Virus record (IMG/VR): IMGVR_UViG_3300031837_000030
Location: 1-43,713 of that record
DNA length: 43,713 nucleotides
Reading direction: 5' to 3' (one strand)
DNA from: a virus
Below are positions 30,697 through 39,536 of this stretch, in pieces. The first letter of the stretch is position 1. Each line of letters begins with the position of its first letter. The notes under the pieces are model-generated. The model was not told where the DNA came from, searched no databases, and saw only the letters and a program-made list of their open reading frames with translations. The translations under genes and the position numbers were made by a program.

Positions 30697-30908
30697 ACTT
30701 TTTTCTTCCTCGTGGAGCCTTTGTCAATTCCAGTGATGGCCGTGCTAATGAGCTTCGTTAGCTCTTTCTGATGTCCATCCACTTTAGCATCTACGGCTTG
30801 AACTTCGTCCGACACAATACCGAGCTTGCGCCGATTCAGCAGCGTGCCAATGGCTGCTATTGTTCCCGGTACAGCGGCAATCAGGGCTACGGCTACGATG
30901 TCGCTCAC
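30693..30908 (-). CDS. Small membrane protein, 71 aa, lysis cassette
   Basis: Start GTG 30908 overlaps the upstream stop. One N-terminal membrane helix (IVAVALIAAVPGTIAAIGTLL) is followed by a charged helical domain (DEVQAVDAKVDGHQKELTKL) and a basic tail (RKKK). Holin or antiholin type; with the 115-residue protein it may form a holin pair. Confidence 0.6.
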   Translation of the reverse strand: MSDIVAVALIAAVPGTIAAIGTLLNRRKLGIVSDEVQAVDAKVDGHQKELTKLISTAITGIDKGSTRKKKV

Positions 30909-31039
30909 GTCTTCTTGCCTTTCCGCTCCGCATCATCTTTTTCCAGTTGCGCGGCCCGCTCCCAATATCCGTTATCCCGCAGCAGTTGAATGTAGTCTGC
31001 GAGGGTCGGTTGTTTTACGCGTTCGCTCTTTTCAGCCAT
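30905..31039 (-). CDS. Small soluble protein, 44 aa
   Basis: ATG 31039 lies inside the endolysin 3' end; the stop overlaps the next GTG start. The product (MAEKSERVKQPTLADYIQLLR and on) is charged and helical. Coupled on both sides, so it is probably translated. Function unknown. Confidence 0.6.
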   Translation of the reverse strand: MAEKSERVKQPTLADYIQLLRDNGYWERAAQLEKDDAERKGKKT

Positions 31040-31536
31040 GTTTTCAGGTAAATCGCATCCTGCGGGTTGCGTGCGACTATCTGATTGTATCTTGCCACAC
31101 GTTGTACCCTGTATGCCGCAACCAGACGGTCAGAGTCGAGCGCGTTGGCCGCATCGAGGGTAAGAGGCCCAATCTCTCCATCAGGCGCAAGGGGAGGCGT
31201 TTGACCGCAGCAGTTGATGGCGTCCTGCAACAGAATCGCGCCGACGTGCGGGCCAGCATTGACCGCCTCATCCAGCACGCGGTTGGCTACGTCCTGCGAT
31301 TCCAAACCGCCAAGAAGTAGGGGAGTCCAGAAGTTAGCCTCGTAGAACGCCTGGACTGCCGGCAGACGGTCGGACTGAGGCAGCGCGGCAATCTTGTCAA
31401 AGTCAAGGGGCCAAGCGGCAGAGTTGATGCCGGAGATAGCGCGAGCGCCAGCGGGAGCATCTGGAACTTCTGCGCAATACTTCTCGGGATCTTCAAACTG
31501 CATGATGTAGTCGAAAGCTGGCGGGAACTGGCTCAA
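31015..31536 (-). CDS. Endolysin, GH108-like N-acetylmuramidase, 173 aa
   Basis: Hydrolyses the glycan backbone of peptidoglycan at lysis. The start is placed at TTG 31536, which overlaps the upstream stop (TTGA) and has GAGG eight bases away; the longer frame to 31629 is covered by a small gene in another frame. The likely catalytic Glu is in IMQFEDPEKY, followed by GINSAAWP and FYEANFWTPLLL. The end DGEIGPLTLDAANAL is a peptidoglycan-binding segment typical of the family. The usual EGGY motif is altered, so activity should not be taken for granted. Confidence 0.72.
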   Translation of the reverse strand: MSQFPPAFDYIMQFEDPEKYCAEVPDAPAGARAISGINSAAWPLDFDKIAALPQSDRLPAVQAFYEANFWTPLLLGGLESQDVANRVLDEAVNAGPHVGAILLQDAINCCGQTPPLAPDGEIGPLTLDAANALDSDRLVAAYRVQRVARYNQIVARNPQDAIYLKTWLKRANA

Positions 31537-31655
31537 TTTGAAAACCTCTGAATGAGATAAAAGCAGAAAATGATGCCCAGAACCAAACAGAGCAACAGGA
31601 CGCTCCCGCCAAACGGTTGCTGCGGCCAATCTGGGGGACGCTCTGGCTGATTCAT
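31533..31655 (-). CDS. Small membrane protein, 40 aa, lysis cassette
   Basis: ATG 31655 overlaps the upstream small gene's stop. The product is Pro-rich at the N-terminus (MNQPERPPDWPQQPFGG), then one transmembrane helix (SVLLLCLVLGIIFCFYLI) and a short basic tail. Its stop overlaps the TTG start of the endolysin, so translation is coupled. Pinholin-like size; role inferred from position. Confidence 0.62.
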   Translation of the reverse strand: MNQPERPPDWPQQPFGGSVLLLCLVLGIIFCFYLIQRFSN

Positions 31656-31741
31656 CGAAACAAACCCATCCAGCAAAGCCTAATCACGTACACGCCACCT
31701 ATTGCATTGAGCGCGACTACGGAGGCGGCTAGGAATCTCAT
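31652..31741 (-). CDS. Small membrane peptide, 29 aa, lysis cassette
   Basis: ATG 31741 overlaps the stop of the 78-residue gene (ATGA), and its stop overlaps the next ATG. Product MRFLAASVVALNAIGGVYV and on is a single hydrophobic helix ending RLCWMGLFR. Membrane peptide of unknown role in the lysis cassette. Confidence 0.52.
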   Translation of the reverse strand: MRFLAASVVALNAIGGVYVIRLCWMGLFR

Positions 31742-31974
31742 TTCTTAATGATCTCCGTGATAATTCCAGCCAAGCAACTGACTAGCAAGAGAATGATAGC
31801 CCATCCCATCTTCACAAAGTTGTCAATTCTTGCATCTTGTGCGCTCATACGGTCATCTCCAGAGTCCAGGCGATCTTCTGCCTGTTGCATACGAGTGCAT
31901 AACCCCGGCTTCCCGTTGCCCCGGTATAAGGTCTGCTCGTGACGCTCCCATATATTCTGCTGCCCGTTCGACAC
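31738..31974 (-). CDS. XhlA-like coiled-coil membrane protein, 78 aa
   Basis: Start GTG 31974 has a perfect AGGAGG six bases upstream; the longer frame to 32004 is rejected. The first 50 residues are polar and helical (QQAEDRLDSGDDRMSAQDAR), the end is one membrane helix (MGWAIILLLVSCLAGII). The same layout as XhlA-type proteins that help holins. It opens the lysis cassette after the tailspike gene, with a 101-base leader. Confidence 0.68.
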   Translation of the reverse strand: MSNGQQNIWERHEQTLYRGNGKPGLCTRMQQAEDRLDSGDDRMSAQDARIDNFVKMGWAIILLLVSCLAGIITEIIKK

Positions 31975-32075
31975 ATCGCTCCTCCTGTTTAGCTTCAGCC
32001 CCACCCTCTCAGGTTTGCGCTATTACTACGCAGGGGCTTTGGTGCGGGTAGTGTCCTCAGTTAGCCCCCAACTTT

Positions 32076-35000
32076 TTAAGGGCAAAACATATTGAAAGTG
32101 TATGCGGAGCTGGTCGCCAACCCCGCCGCTGAAGCAAAAACGCTCGTGCTTGTAGCCAGTGCGCTTCCGGCATCGACATCGACCAACACCCCAGTAGCGG
32201 GAATGCTGGCTGCGGCATAGGTGCAATAAGGAACGTGGCCTCTATTTTGGGTGTAAGCGACGGTGAAAACGAGAGCACCAGGGGTCGGTACGCCCGTAGT
32301 GGTGAAGCTAATCTGAAAATTCACGTCCGTGCCAACTATGGTTACTCCGGTCGGCGTACCCCCCGCACCAGCGCCGAATGTAATGTTGCCGGTGCTCTGC
32401 GCTGTCTCCCCTACGAAGCCGTTGGATTGCACCTGCGGAAACTGTACTGCTGCGGCTCCGCTAGAACCAGTTGCGTCGGAGAAGACTAATATCTTAGTGG
32501 GGTTCGCTCCAGTGCCATACTGGACGCACTGAGTGAAGGTGTCTCCTGCTGTAGCCGACCCAGTCCAATACTGGCCGGATAGCCCAAAGCACGGGCTGTT
32601 CCGATTAGCCCCACTCGTCGCTGCGGTCACGTTTTCCACCAGCACAGGAGTGGTGGCTGCTGCGCCGATGTACGTGCTGGTTCCGGTATAGGCGTTGTTC
32701 CCAACAAAGGTAGGAACATTGAGGGTAAGGTCATACCACGCAGGCGCGACAGAGGCAGAACCAACAGGAGTATCGGAATAGGCGAAGACGTGCGCCGTAG
32801 TCGTCGGCCCCGCCAAGCGCGTCGCGGCTCCAGATGCACCTCCGTAGATAGTGTCACCCAGCGTCGTCATGGGGTTGGTGATTCCGGTCGGACACAACCC
32901 ATTGCCCGGTGTGCAAACCAGGTTCGTGCTTCCGCTTCCTCCCGAGTGCATCGTCGCTGCCTGAATATCGTAGGCCGAAGTTGCATTTCCGCCAAACTGC
33001 ACGGTTGCGCCGGTGGTCGGGCACGCTGGCGGAATAACTGTGTTCGAGAAACTGTACCCCAGCCCGATAATTCCACCGCCAGTCGTACAAATACCCAGTG
33101 GGTCGCCGGGGGAAGCTGGAGCGCCAACTCCAAAGTAGGCGGCGTTCGATGTGCTACCCGTACCGGCATATTGAAAGGCGATGTAAGTGTAGTTGAGGGC
33201 GGTCGGCGCTGTACCGACAACAATGCCGGTCCCGGTGGATTGCCCAGCAGCAATGTTCGGCGCAAGGAATTGCGCCATAGTCACGCCTATGTTGCCCGTC
33301 TCTGCAAAGTTATTAGTTACATTCAAAGCGCTGGAGGCGCTCCCGGAAGTCACGATATTCAGCGCATCGCCGGTTGGGTTAGTGATGGTTTGACTTCCCG
33401 TAGGATTCAGGGCAACGCAAGTTGTAAGCAAGCAGGGCGTGCCTGAAGCATCGGGCCATGTGATATACGTTGCATCCGCCTGACCAGAAGGTATCGTGAG
33501 TGTGGCAGACGCTCCTGAGTGAGAGTTGACTAGCGTCTGTATGTTTGTGGGGGGCTGGGCGTTGAATGTCGTCGTCCAAGGGGTTTGGGCTACATCGACA
33601 TTGTTCCACCCAATTGTCCCCGTCCCGGCGTCTGTCGATCCATCGGAGATTTCGTCGTTGGTCATAATGGTGCCAACGGCTCCCGCTTGAATCGCAAAAA
33701 GCCCTTCGCTCAAAGTGATTTCATTGCTTATCCCAGAGATATTCAGGTTGCCGTTGAGTCCCTCGAAGTGGTTGCGAGCGCCTGCCACAGTGCTTGTTAC
33801 GGTAGGAGCTTCATCCAATACATTGTTGAACACGTTTCCTACGCCGTTGCAACCGTTTGTGTTGCAGCCCACCACCATATTTTGATAGTTGTTGGAAAAC
33901 TGACCGCCATTCACTGTAATGGCTGCGGCCTGAGGCATATTCAAACCGATGCCAGAGCATCCTTTCACCACAGGCATCGTCAGCGTGAACTGGCTGGAAG
34001 GGAAAGTGGAGCCGCCATCCAATCCATTGCTGAATGTCAATCCATTTACGCAGGTGCTAGACCCCGGAACCCCATAAGGGCCAGCCAAGAGATCCCTCAA
34101 GTCACTCTGGCCGTTCCAAAAATCCGCTTCAAAAGCGGAGATACTGCCCCCACTAAAATACACGTTGTCCATGATGGAGGACGTGCCTACTCGAATAGTG
34201 TAAAAGGCATAGCCAGCATTTGCGTTTGACGAGAAGGCGATGTCTCTAACGTCCATCCTTATAAAAACGGTGCCCGTTGGTATGCCTGCATAAAATCCGG
34301 CAGTGACGGTGCCCGACCCTGTGTAGATGAGGTAGGTTGCTCTAGCATCCTCCCCGCGCAAACATAAATAAACCGGCGAGGTGCTATTCCATGTGATTTG
34401 GGAGAGATGAGCATAGCCACCGCTCGGGAAGTAAACACATGTCCCCGGGTGAGCTATTTCGTAAGCAAGAGCAGCGTTGATGGCCGCTGTATTATCCGTG
34501 CCGGTGGTTCCGTTCCAGTCGCCCACCGCCCCGAAAGAGAGAGCCGAAACACTCTGGCAGATGCCGTTGTTCCATGCGCAGATGGTTGAAGGGGTAAGAG
34601 AAGGATTGTTGCATCCAAAAACACCGTCAGTGGTAGGGCTCGCCGTACAAATGGCATTCGGTTCTGTAGTGTGGCTAATGTTGTACGGGCTTGCTGCCAG
34701 CGCCGCTTGCAGGTTGAAGGCCGATTGCAGGTAATTCGTTCCATCGCTGTAAACCTGCACAAGCGCCCCGTTTGGGATGGTTATGCCTGTACCAGACGGG
34801 CCTATGACCTGAATCGCTTGACCGCCCGTTGTGGCATTTTCCACCACAAAGCTAAAACCAAGATTTAGAGGCGCGATGAGATTCCGCGTGGCTGTCAGGG
34901 AAACACTGCTCGTCACCTTGAGAAAGCCCTGCGCTGTAGTTTCGGGATAGACCATCGTGTGATTGGCGTCCGAAGAAAACACGAGATTGCCGCTATTGAG

Positions 35001-35120
35001 CAACGGGAAAATTCCGCCTGAGCCAATGGTTCCGGTGAGCGGAATCTGAGGGTACGGAACTGACTGTGCATAAGCGCAAGAGCAGAGGCATAGCGCGATG
35101 AGCAACTTAATAATTCGCAT
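32076..35120 (-). CDS. Tailspike with pectate-lyase-like domain and signal peptide, 1014 aa
   Basis: The start is ATG 35120, one base after the upstream stop; the longer frame to 35153 is inside that gene. Residues 1-18 (MRIIKLLIALCLCSCAYA) are a Sec signal peptide with AxA cleavage before QS. Residues 193-240 (LSFGAVGD, TDNTAAINAALAY, CVYFPSGGY) are the opening of a pectate-lyase-like right-handed beta-helix, as in phage tailspikes that degrade surface polysaccharide. The rest is Gly/Ser/Thr/Ala-rich beta sequence with over 20 cysteines, unusual for a cytoplasmic virion protein. Follows a second signal-bearing tail gene. Confidence 0.78.
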   Translation of the reverse strand: MRIIKLLIALCLCSCAYAQSVPYPQIPLTGTIGSGGIFPLLNSGNLVFSSDANHTMVYPETTAQGFLKVTSSVSLTATRNLIAPLNLGFSFVVENATTGGQAIQVIGPSGTGITIPNGALVQVYSDGTNYLQSAFNLQAALAASPYNISHTTEPNAICTASPTTDGVFGCNNPSLTPSTICAWNNGICQSVSALSFGAVGDWNGTTGTDNTAAINAALAYEIAHPGTCVYFPSGGYAHLSQITWNSTSPVYLCLRGEDARATYLIYTGSGTVTAGFYAGIPTGTVFIRMDVRDIAFSSNANAGYAFYTIRVGTSSIMDNVYFSGGSISAFEADFWNGQSDLRDLLAGPYGVPGSSTCVNGLTFSNGLDGGSTFPSSQFTLTMPVVKGCSGIGLNMPQAAAITVNGGQFSNNYQNMVVGCNTNGCNGVGNVFNNVLDEAPTVTSTVAGARNHFEGLNGNLNISGISNEITLSEGLFAIQAGAVGTIMTNDEISDGSTDAGTGTIGWNNVDVAQTPWTTTFNAQPPTNIQTLVNSHSGASATLTIPSGQADATYITWPDASGTPCLLTTCVALNPTGSQTITNPTGDALNIVTSGSASSALNVTNNFAETGNIGVTMAQFLAPNIAAGQSTGTGIVVGTAPTALNYTYIAFQYAGTGSTSNAAYFGVGAPASPGDPLGICTTGGGIIGLGYSFSNTVIPPACPTTGATVQFGGNATSAYDIQAATMHSGGSGSTNLVCTPGNGLCPTGITNPMTTLGDTIYGGASGAATRLAGPTTTAHVFAYSDTPVGSASVAPAWYDLTLNVPTFVGNNAYTGTSTYIGAAATTPVLVENVTAATSGANRNSPCFGLSGQYWTGSATAGDTFTQCVQYGTGANPTKILVFSDATGSSGAAAVQFPQVQSNGFVGETAQSTGNITFGAGAGGTPTGVTIVGTDVNFQISFTTTGVPTPGALVFTVAYTQNRGHVPYCTYAAASIPATGVLVDVDAGSALATSTSVFASAAGLATSSAYTFNMFCP

Positions 35121-35121
35121 A

Positions 35122-36249
35122 TTAGCTCGCAATCCTTGGGGAATACATCCCAAACAATAAGTTAGTGGTCTGGTACAGGTACATCGTGACAGTCACACCG
35201 TTTACATTGACGAAGGTCACAGTCGTCGGCGCGTTGAAGGCCATCGGGAAGCCAGTATTGTTATCAACCATCGTGTGCGTGCTGCCAGTTAGTAGTAGAT
35301 AAATCACCTGAGACGATGTAGTGTATGAGCCGATAATCTGCCCAACCTGCTCCACGCCAAGCCCTGCGCTTGCAATGACATTGCTGGTACTGAGCAGCGC
35401 GGATGTTCCCGTAGCGGTCACGGTCGAAGTAGCACCCGCCGCGCCTACGCCGCCGAAGATGCGAGGGTTCCATGTGTATGTTTGATTTGCCGTCTGAGTG
35501 CTGGAACCGACCGCCGTCAATGTAACTGTCGTGGTGTGAATCGCGGAATGCGTGAAAGTCCCAACAATCGTTCCCGAAGTGAAGGGCGTTGTCAGTGCCA
35601 ACGGAGAATCTACGTTGTCTGTGTTGGTGATTGTGGCGCTCGCCGGGGTTGCGGTATAGAGCGCCGAGCACGTTGGATTCGTAACCGAAGCGCCCAACTC
35701 CAGTGAACCATTGCAACCCGTAAACGAGTTGATGGCAAACGCGGCGGTCGTGCTGATGGTGATAGAACTTCCGGCAGTCGTGCATGTCAAGCCAGTACCG
35801 CAGAGAATCGACAACGCACCAGTGAGCGTGTTGAGCGATGAAACGCCAGAACTGCCACTACCGCCCCCACCAACTGAGAAATTGAACGGCCCATAGGTTG
35901 CACCGCTCTGTGTTCGCAGTGTGTAGGCATATTGCCCCGGCAGAAACCATGCTCCTGCATTTCCCTGTGCGTCGGCCTGATTCGTGCATGACGCCGAACC
36001 CTGCAAAACCACATTAGAACCTGTGGGACACGGAGAGGTGGAAGAAACTGAGTTGTAGGTGTTCGCCGGAGTCGAGCAATTGCCCGCCGTGCAGGAAAAG
36101 AAAGATACCCCAGCGTAGGGCAGAGCGTAGACGGGCAACTGCTGGCCGCTGCCTCCGGTTGTGCTGGCGAAGGGGATGTCGTAGCGCACGTTCTGGGCGC
36201 ACAAGGGAAGGGCTATTAGAAGCGCCAATAGTGTTAGGATTTTCTTCAT
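35122..36249 (-). CDS. Tail-fibre-like protein with signal peptide, 375 aa
   Basis: ATG 36249 has GGAGG seven bases upstream and overlaps the upstream stop (TAATG), so the start is firm. Residues 1-18 (MKKILTLLALLIALPLCA) form a clear signal peptide, cleaving before QN. The mature part has about nine cysteines in small clusters (CTAGNCST, LCGTGLTC) and a Gly/Ser linker (VGGGGSGSSGVSS), then Ser/Thr-rich beta repeats typical of fibres. It comes between the ejection genes and the tailspike, the usual place for a receptor-binding or adaptor fibre. Confidence 0.72.
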   Translation of the reverse strand: MKKILTLLALLIALPLCAQNVRYDIPFASTTGGSGQQLPVYALPYAGVSFFSCTAGNCSTPANTYNSVSSTSPCPTGSNVVLQGSASCTNQADAQGNAGAWFLPGQYAYTLRTQSGATYGPFNFSVGGGGSGSSGVSSLNTLTGALSILCGTGLTCTTAGSSITISTTAAFAINSFTGCNGSLELGASVTNPTCSALYTATPASATITNTDNVDSPLALTTPFTSGTIVGTFTHSAIHTTTVTLTAVGSSTQTANQTYTWNPRIFGGVGAAGATSTVTATGTSALLSTSNVIASAGLGVEQVGQIIGSYTTSSQVIYLLLTGSTHTMVDNNTGFPMAFNAPTTVTFVNVNGVTVTMYLYQTTNLLFGMYSPRIAS

Positions 36250-37418
36250 TAATTGCCTCCAAATAGGCTGTGATAAGCATGATACAGACCGCCAACCCCA
36301 ACAGTTCCAGCCGCCGCAGGAATAGCATATTTTGCAGCCTTCGTGACTCCATTGCGGATTGCTGAGGCTCGCGCGTAATCCCTCATCGCCTTTTCGTAGG
36401 CTTCACGTTGTCCGACACTTTCGGCTGCGTCGCCCACATCACTAAAAAGTGAACTGCGAAGCTGCTTGAACTGCCCATCCATAGGCCCGGACATATCGGC
36501 GTCCGCACGCGACATCTTGCCAAGTCCAGATTGAAAGTCTCTAGCTTCTGGATAGGTAAGCGGAGCAATACGCTGCGAACGATTAAGAAGCTGGTTGACG
36601 GGCGAAGGAAGTGTACCTCCGCCCCGCTCTGCGAGTTCTGCCATCCGCTGCAAGTTGGCTTGGCTGCGGGTGAGATTTACAGGCTCATTTTGAGCTGCTT
36701 GAGAAACTGTATTGAATAGCGCTCCAGCTCTTGCGCGTGTCGGAATCTGCCCGAATGGTATGCGTCCCGGTGCAGCAGCGTCAGTAGCTCCAAGAACTAA
36801 AGGCGCAACTTGCGCCGCCGTGCTGGTCAATGTCCCCATTGCTCCGGGATTCGTAATTACGTTCTTTAGGTCGCTTCCATAACCTCCGTTTGGGTCGCGC
36901 GTCTCTTCCGCTTGTTCCGCAGCCTTAACCATCCCCGTCCCAAGAATAGGGATGGACTTCAGTGCATGAATTCCCGCCTCCGCAGGATTGCTATTTTGGA
37001 CGGCAGACTTTGCAGCGGCGATAGGATGTCCCGAAGTGAGAAGTTTTAGTGTTGGGGTATTATCGCTAGTCCCCGTCAGCGACCTTGCGGCTTCTAACTG
37101 CTCATCACTGGAATTTTTGAGCGTGCTAATTACTCCCCGCGCTGGAGCGGTCATTGTATCCACGACACTCTTGATGGGATGCGCCTTGAATTCTGCATCA
37201 TCATCTTTGAGGCTTTGGATGGGGTGCATCACCGCGTTTGGCAGCAGCGACTCGCCAAACTTCTGGATTCCACTTTTCTCGGCGGGAGAATCGTTGCTCC
37301 CCTGCCATATCTTCCAATCATCGTTGGCCGAAGTGGTGATGGGCGCGGATTGCCCCTGTTGTGGCTTATAATTCTTCGCCGCTGCTGCCCACGGGTCTAC
37401 TTGTGCGCCTGCGCTCAT
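36249..37418 (-). CDS. Putative internal virion (ejection) protein, 389 aa
   Basis: ATG 37418 (MSAGAQVDPWAAAAK) overlaps the upstream stop by ATGA. The N-terminal 150 residues are polar and disordered; the rest is Ala-rich helices, with a hydrophobic segment near the C-terminus (YAIPAAAGTVGVGGLYHAYH) that could insert in a membrane. It lies with two other Ala-rich proteins between the tail and fibre genes, as the ejection proteins of podoviruses do. Role inferred from context. Confidence 0.65.
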   Translation of the reverse strand: MSAGAQVDPWAAAAKNYKPQQGQSAPITTSANDDWKIWQGSNDSPAEKSGIQKFGESLLPNAVMHPIQSLKDDDAEFKAHPIKSVVDTMTAPARGVISTLKNSSDEQLEAARSLTGTSDNTPTLKLLTSGHPIAAAKSAVQNSNPAEAGIHALKSIPILGTGMVKAAEQAEETRDPNGGYGSDLKNVITNPGAMGTLTSTAAQVAPLVLGATDAAAPGRIPFGQIPTRARAGALFNTVSQAAQNEPVNLTRSQANLQRMAELAERGGGTLPSPVNQLLNRSQRIAPLTYPEARDFQSGLGKMSRADADMSGPMDGQFKQLRSSLFSDVGDAAESVGQREAYEKAMRDYARASAIRNGVTKAAKYAIPAAAGTVGVGGLYHAYHSLFGGN

Positions 37419-38977
37419 TTCACCGTCCACCCATCTTGCGCCGCTAACTGCTTAGCTTTTGCCGCATCGCCGTTAGCTTTTCCGACGTAATAGTTAATCG
37501 TAGCAGCGCCCGGAATTCTCTCAGGGCCATCATCCTGCACACCAAGATATCGTGCCGAACTACGCGCTTTGCCAATGTCCTCAGCATATCTTTCGCGGCC
37601 CAAATCGACCATCTGACGCATCTGGTTAGGGTTGAGCGTTACACCTGAAAGATAGCCGTCCTTGTCGAACTTAGCGCCAATCTTTTGCAGCCACGGAGTA
37701 GACTGCGCTGCCTCTTGATAGAGGTCACGAGTAATGCGTGCGCCTTTCTGAAGGCCCATTGTCATGCCAAGATGGTTCGCCAGCAAGTTGAGCATTGCTT
37801 GTTGGTCGTGGTCTTTGATGGCCTTCTCATAACTGTCGGCCATTACATTCATGCGCTCTGCTGAATCGAGCGCGGGTTGAAAAGTCTTCAGCGCCTCGGT
37901 TTTTGCCGCTCTATCTTCACGCACACCAACATTCACGCTCATGGGGCGCTCGTAGTGTTCTCCCTCGTCAATGTCATATGCCTTTGTCTTCGGATTCCAA
38001 GCGTACTCATGCGGCTTGGATTGACCGGGACGAATGGCAGATATCGTCTTGGGCGCTTCTTCTGGCTTATTGAAGCCCGGAACCGTGGCCTGCATCGCTC
38101 TTTCGTAATACTTCACTATCGGGTCAGCAGACGGGTCGCGGCCTTCATTGATGGCCTTTTGAACCGCGTGGGCGTGACCAACCGCAAGCGTTGGATTGTT
38201 AGCCGCAGCATCGCGGTCGCGCGCCTCTGAAGAAAGGTTTCCGATGGTCGCTTGCGATACATCGTGCGTATCCTTCTGTGCTTGCGGAAGGCCAGCCGTT
38301 TCTTGCGCCTCATGCGCGGACATCGCATCATGCTCACGCTGCTGTGCTTCACTCTCCTGCGCAGCTTCATTCGCAGCAATTTGCTTATTGCCAGAGTGCA
38401 GGTCTGCCAAGTGGTGCAGAGATGTCCCCGGAAGCGCAATATCGACGCTAGGAGCGACTGCACGCAAGCCAACGTCTCCGAGTGTCGCCAAGCCCTGCAA
38501 GAGACCTCCTGAGAGCTTTCCGAGGAAGGGATGGTCTTGGCCGAACTTCGTGCCTTCAATCTTACTGGCAATCTGCGAAATGCCAGAGCCAGTGTTTTCC
38601 TTCCGCGCTTGCTCTGTCTTCAAGATGTCTGTCTGCGTTGGTAAGCGATTCACGGTTGTCGTATCAGTAGGTGCGCTTATTTTAGGCATACCGCCGCCCA
38701 TCTGAGGGGTTGCCATCTTTGGCGCTGGTTCAGATTCACTTGCAGCAAGAGACTTGATTTGTGGAGTAATTCGCTCTGTTCCGGCAGGAAGCGCGATATT
38801 TGGAGGCGCAGGTGCGTCCATCTTCACGCCCGAACTCATGCCGAGATTTCCGATAGGTGGAGGCGCAGGGTCATTCGACGGCGGACGAATAATAGCGGGA
38901 GCCGAGGGCTGCGCTTGTTGTGCCAGCATCGCCAAATGTTCTGGTGAAAGTAGAGGATTTGTGAGAGGAGTTGTCAT
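37415..38977 (-). CDS. Putative internal virion (ejection) protein, 520 aa
   Basis: The first 120 residues are Pro/Ala-rich and disordered (PAPPPIGNLGMSSG). Then a hydrophobic segment (LSGGLLQGLATLGDVGLRAVAP), a long charged helical region with many Gln/Glu/Ala (residues 200-260), and a C-terminal helical domain ending AKAKQLAAQDGWTVK. No enzyme motif seen. Size and position fit the large ejection protein that forms the DNA-delivery channel. No lytic transglycosylase domain is visible in it. Confidence 0.65.
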   Translation of the reverse strand: MTTPLTNPLLSPEHLAMLAQQAQPSAPAIIRPPSNDPAPPPIGNLGMSSGVKMDAPAPPNIALPAGTERITPQIKSLAASESEPAPKMATPQMGGGMPKISAPTDTTTVNRLPTQTDILKTEQARKENTGSGISQIASKIEGTKFGQDHPFLGKLSGGLLQGLATLGDVGLRAVAPSVDIALPGTSLHHLADLHSGNKQIAANEAAQESEAQQREHDAMSAHEAQETAGLPQAQKDTHDVSQATIGNLSSEARDRDAAANNPTLAVGHAHAVQKAINEGRDPSADPIVKYYERAMQATVPGFNKPEEAPKTISAIRPGQSKPHEYAWNPKTKAYDIDEGEHYERPMSVNVGVREDRAAKTEALKTFQPALDSAERMNVMADSYEKAIKDHDQQAMLNLLANHLGMTMGLQKGARITRDLYQEAAQSTPWLQKIGAKFDKDGYLSGVTLNPNQMRQMVDLGRERYAEDIGKARSSARYLGVQDDGPERIPGAATINYYVGKANGDAAKAKQLAAQDGWTVK

Positions 38978-38978
38978 A

Positions 38979-39536
38979 TTAGCTCGGTGTCAGCGCCGCA
39001 GCGCCTATCTGTCCTCCCGCCGCAATTCCAGATTGCAATAGCTTTAGCCATGGATTATCACCCGAAGCCTCCGCCGAGGTCTTTAGCGCGTCGTTCGACA
39101 GTCCGAGCGCCTTCTCTCCGCCGCCCAATTCGGTTGAGTACAGGCCTCCAAGTCCAGAAATGCCTTCTTGCTGTTTCTTCTGCGCCAAATCAGCATCATT
39201 CGTTTGCACGCCGACAGCCGCCTTAGAAAGGTTGTTGCCGGCAGCGCGCGTTCCAGCCGCGATAGCGTTTTGCGCTGCGCCAGCATTCTTTGTGCGAGCC
39301 GCATAGAGTCCTCCAGCGCCGGACGCGGCAGCTTGCGAACCACCTGCCGACTCCTGCGCTGCCGTGTTTTGTGAGGCAATCTGCGCTGGTGTAAACCCAG
39401 AAGGGTGCGCCGCTTCTGCCGCAAGCGTGGGAGCAAGTCCTCCGTAAATACTGTTGGCATTGGAGGTTAGCCCACTCGAAAGCGAACTGGCTGTTCCCGA
39501 ATTATTAAGTGCATCGCCCGCTACGCCCTTCGGCAT
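38979..39536 (-). CDS. Ala/Gly-rich internal virion protein, 185 aa
   Basis: Low-complexity Ala/Gly/Ser-rich protein (SGTASSLSSGLTSNANSI, AGGSQAAASGAGGLYAARTKN) with a C-terminal helical segment (WLKLLQSGIAAGGQIGAAAL). It resembles T7 gp14-type small ejection proteins in composition. Starts right after the GNAT-like gene and ends one base before the 520-residue gene. Role inferred. Confidence 0.65.
   Translation of the reverse strand: MPKGVAGDALNNSGTASSLSSGLTSNANSIYGGLAPTLAAEAAHPSGFTPAQIASQNTAAQESAGGSQAAASGAGGLYAARTKNAGAAQNAIAAGTRAAGNNLSKAAVGVQTNDADLAQKKQQEGISGLGGLYSTELGGGEKALGLSNDALKTSAEASGDNPWLKLLQSGIAAGGQIGAAALTPS

Noticed and set aside
32790-34229. Plus-strand frames of about 214-218 aa opposite the tailspike gene
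   Set aside because: Antisense to a strong coding frame, with composition expected from reverse reading of Ser/Thr/Gly codons.
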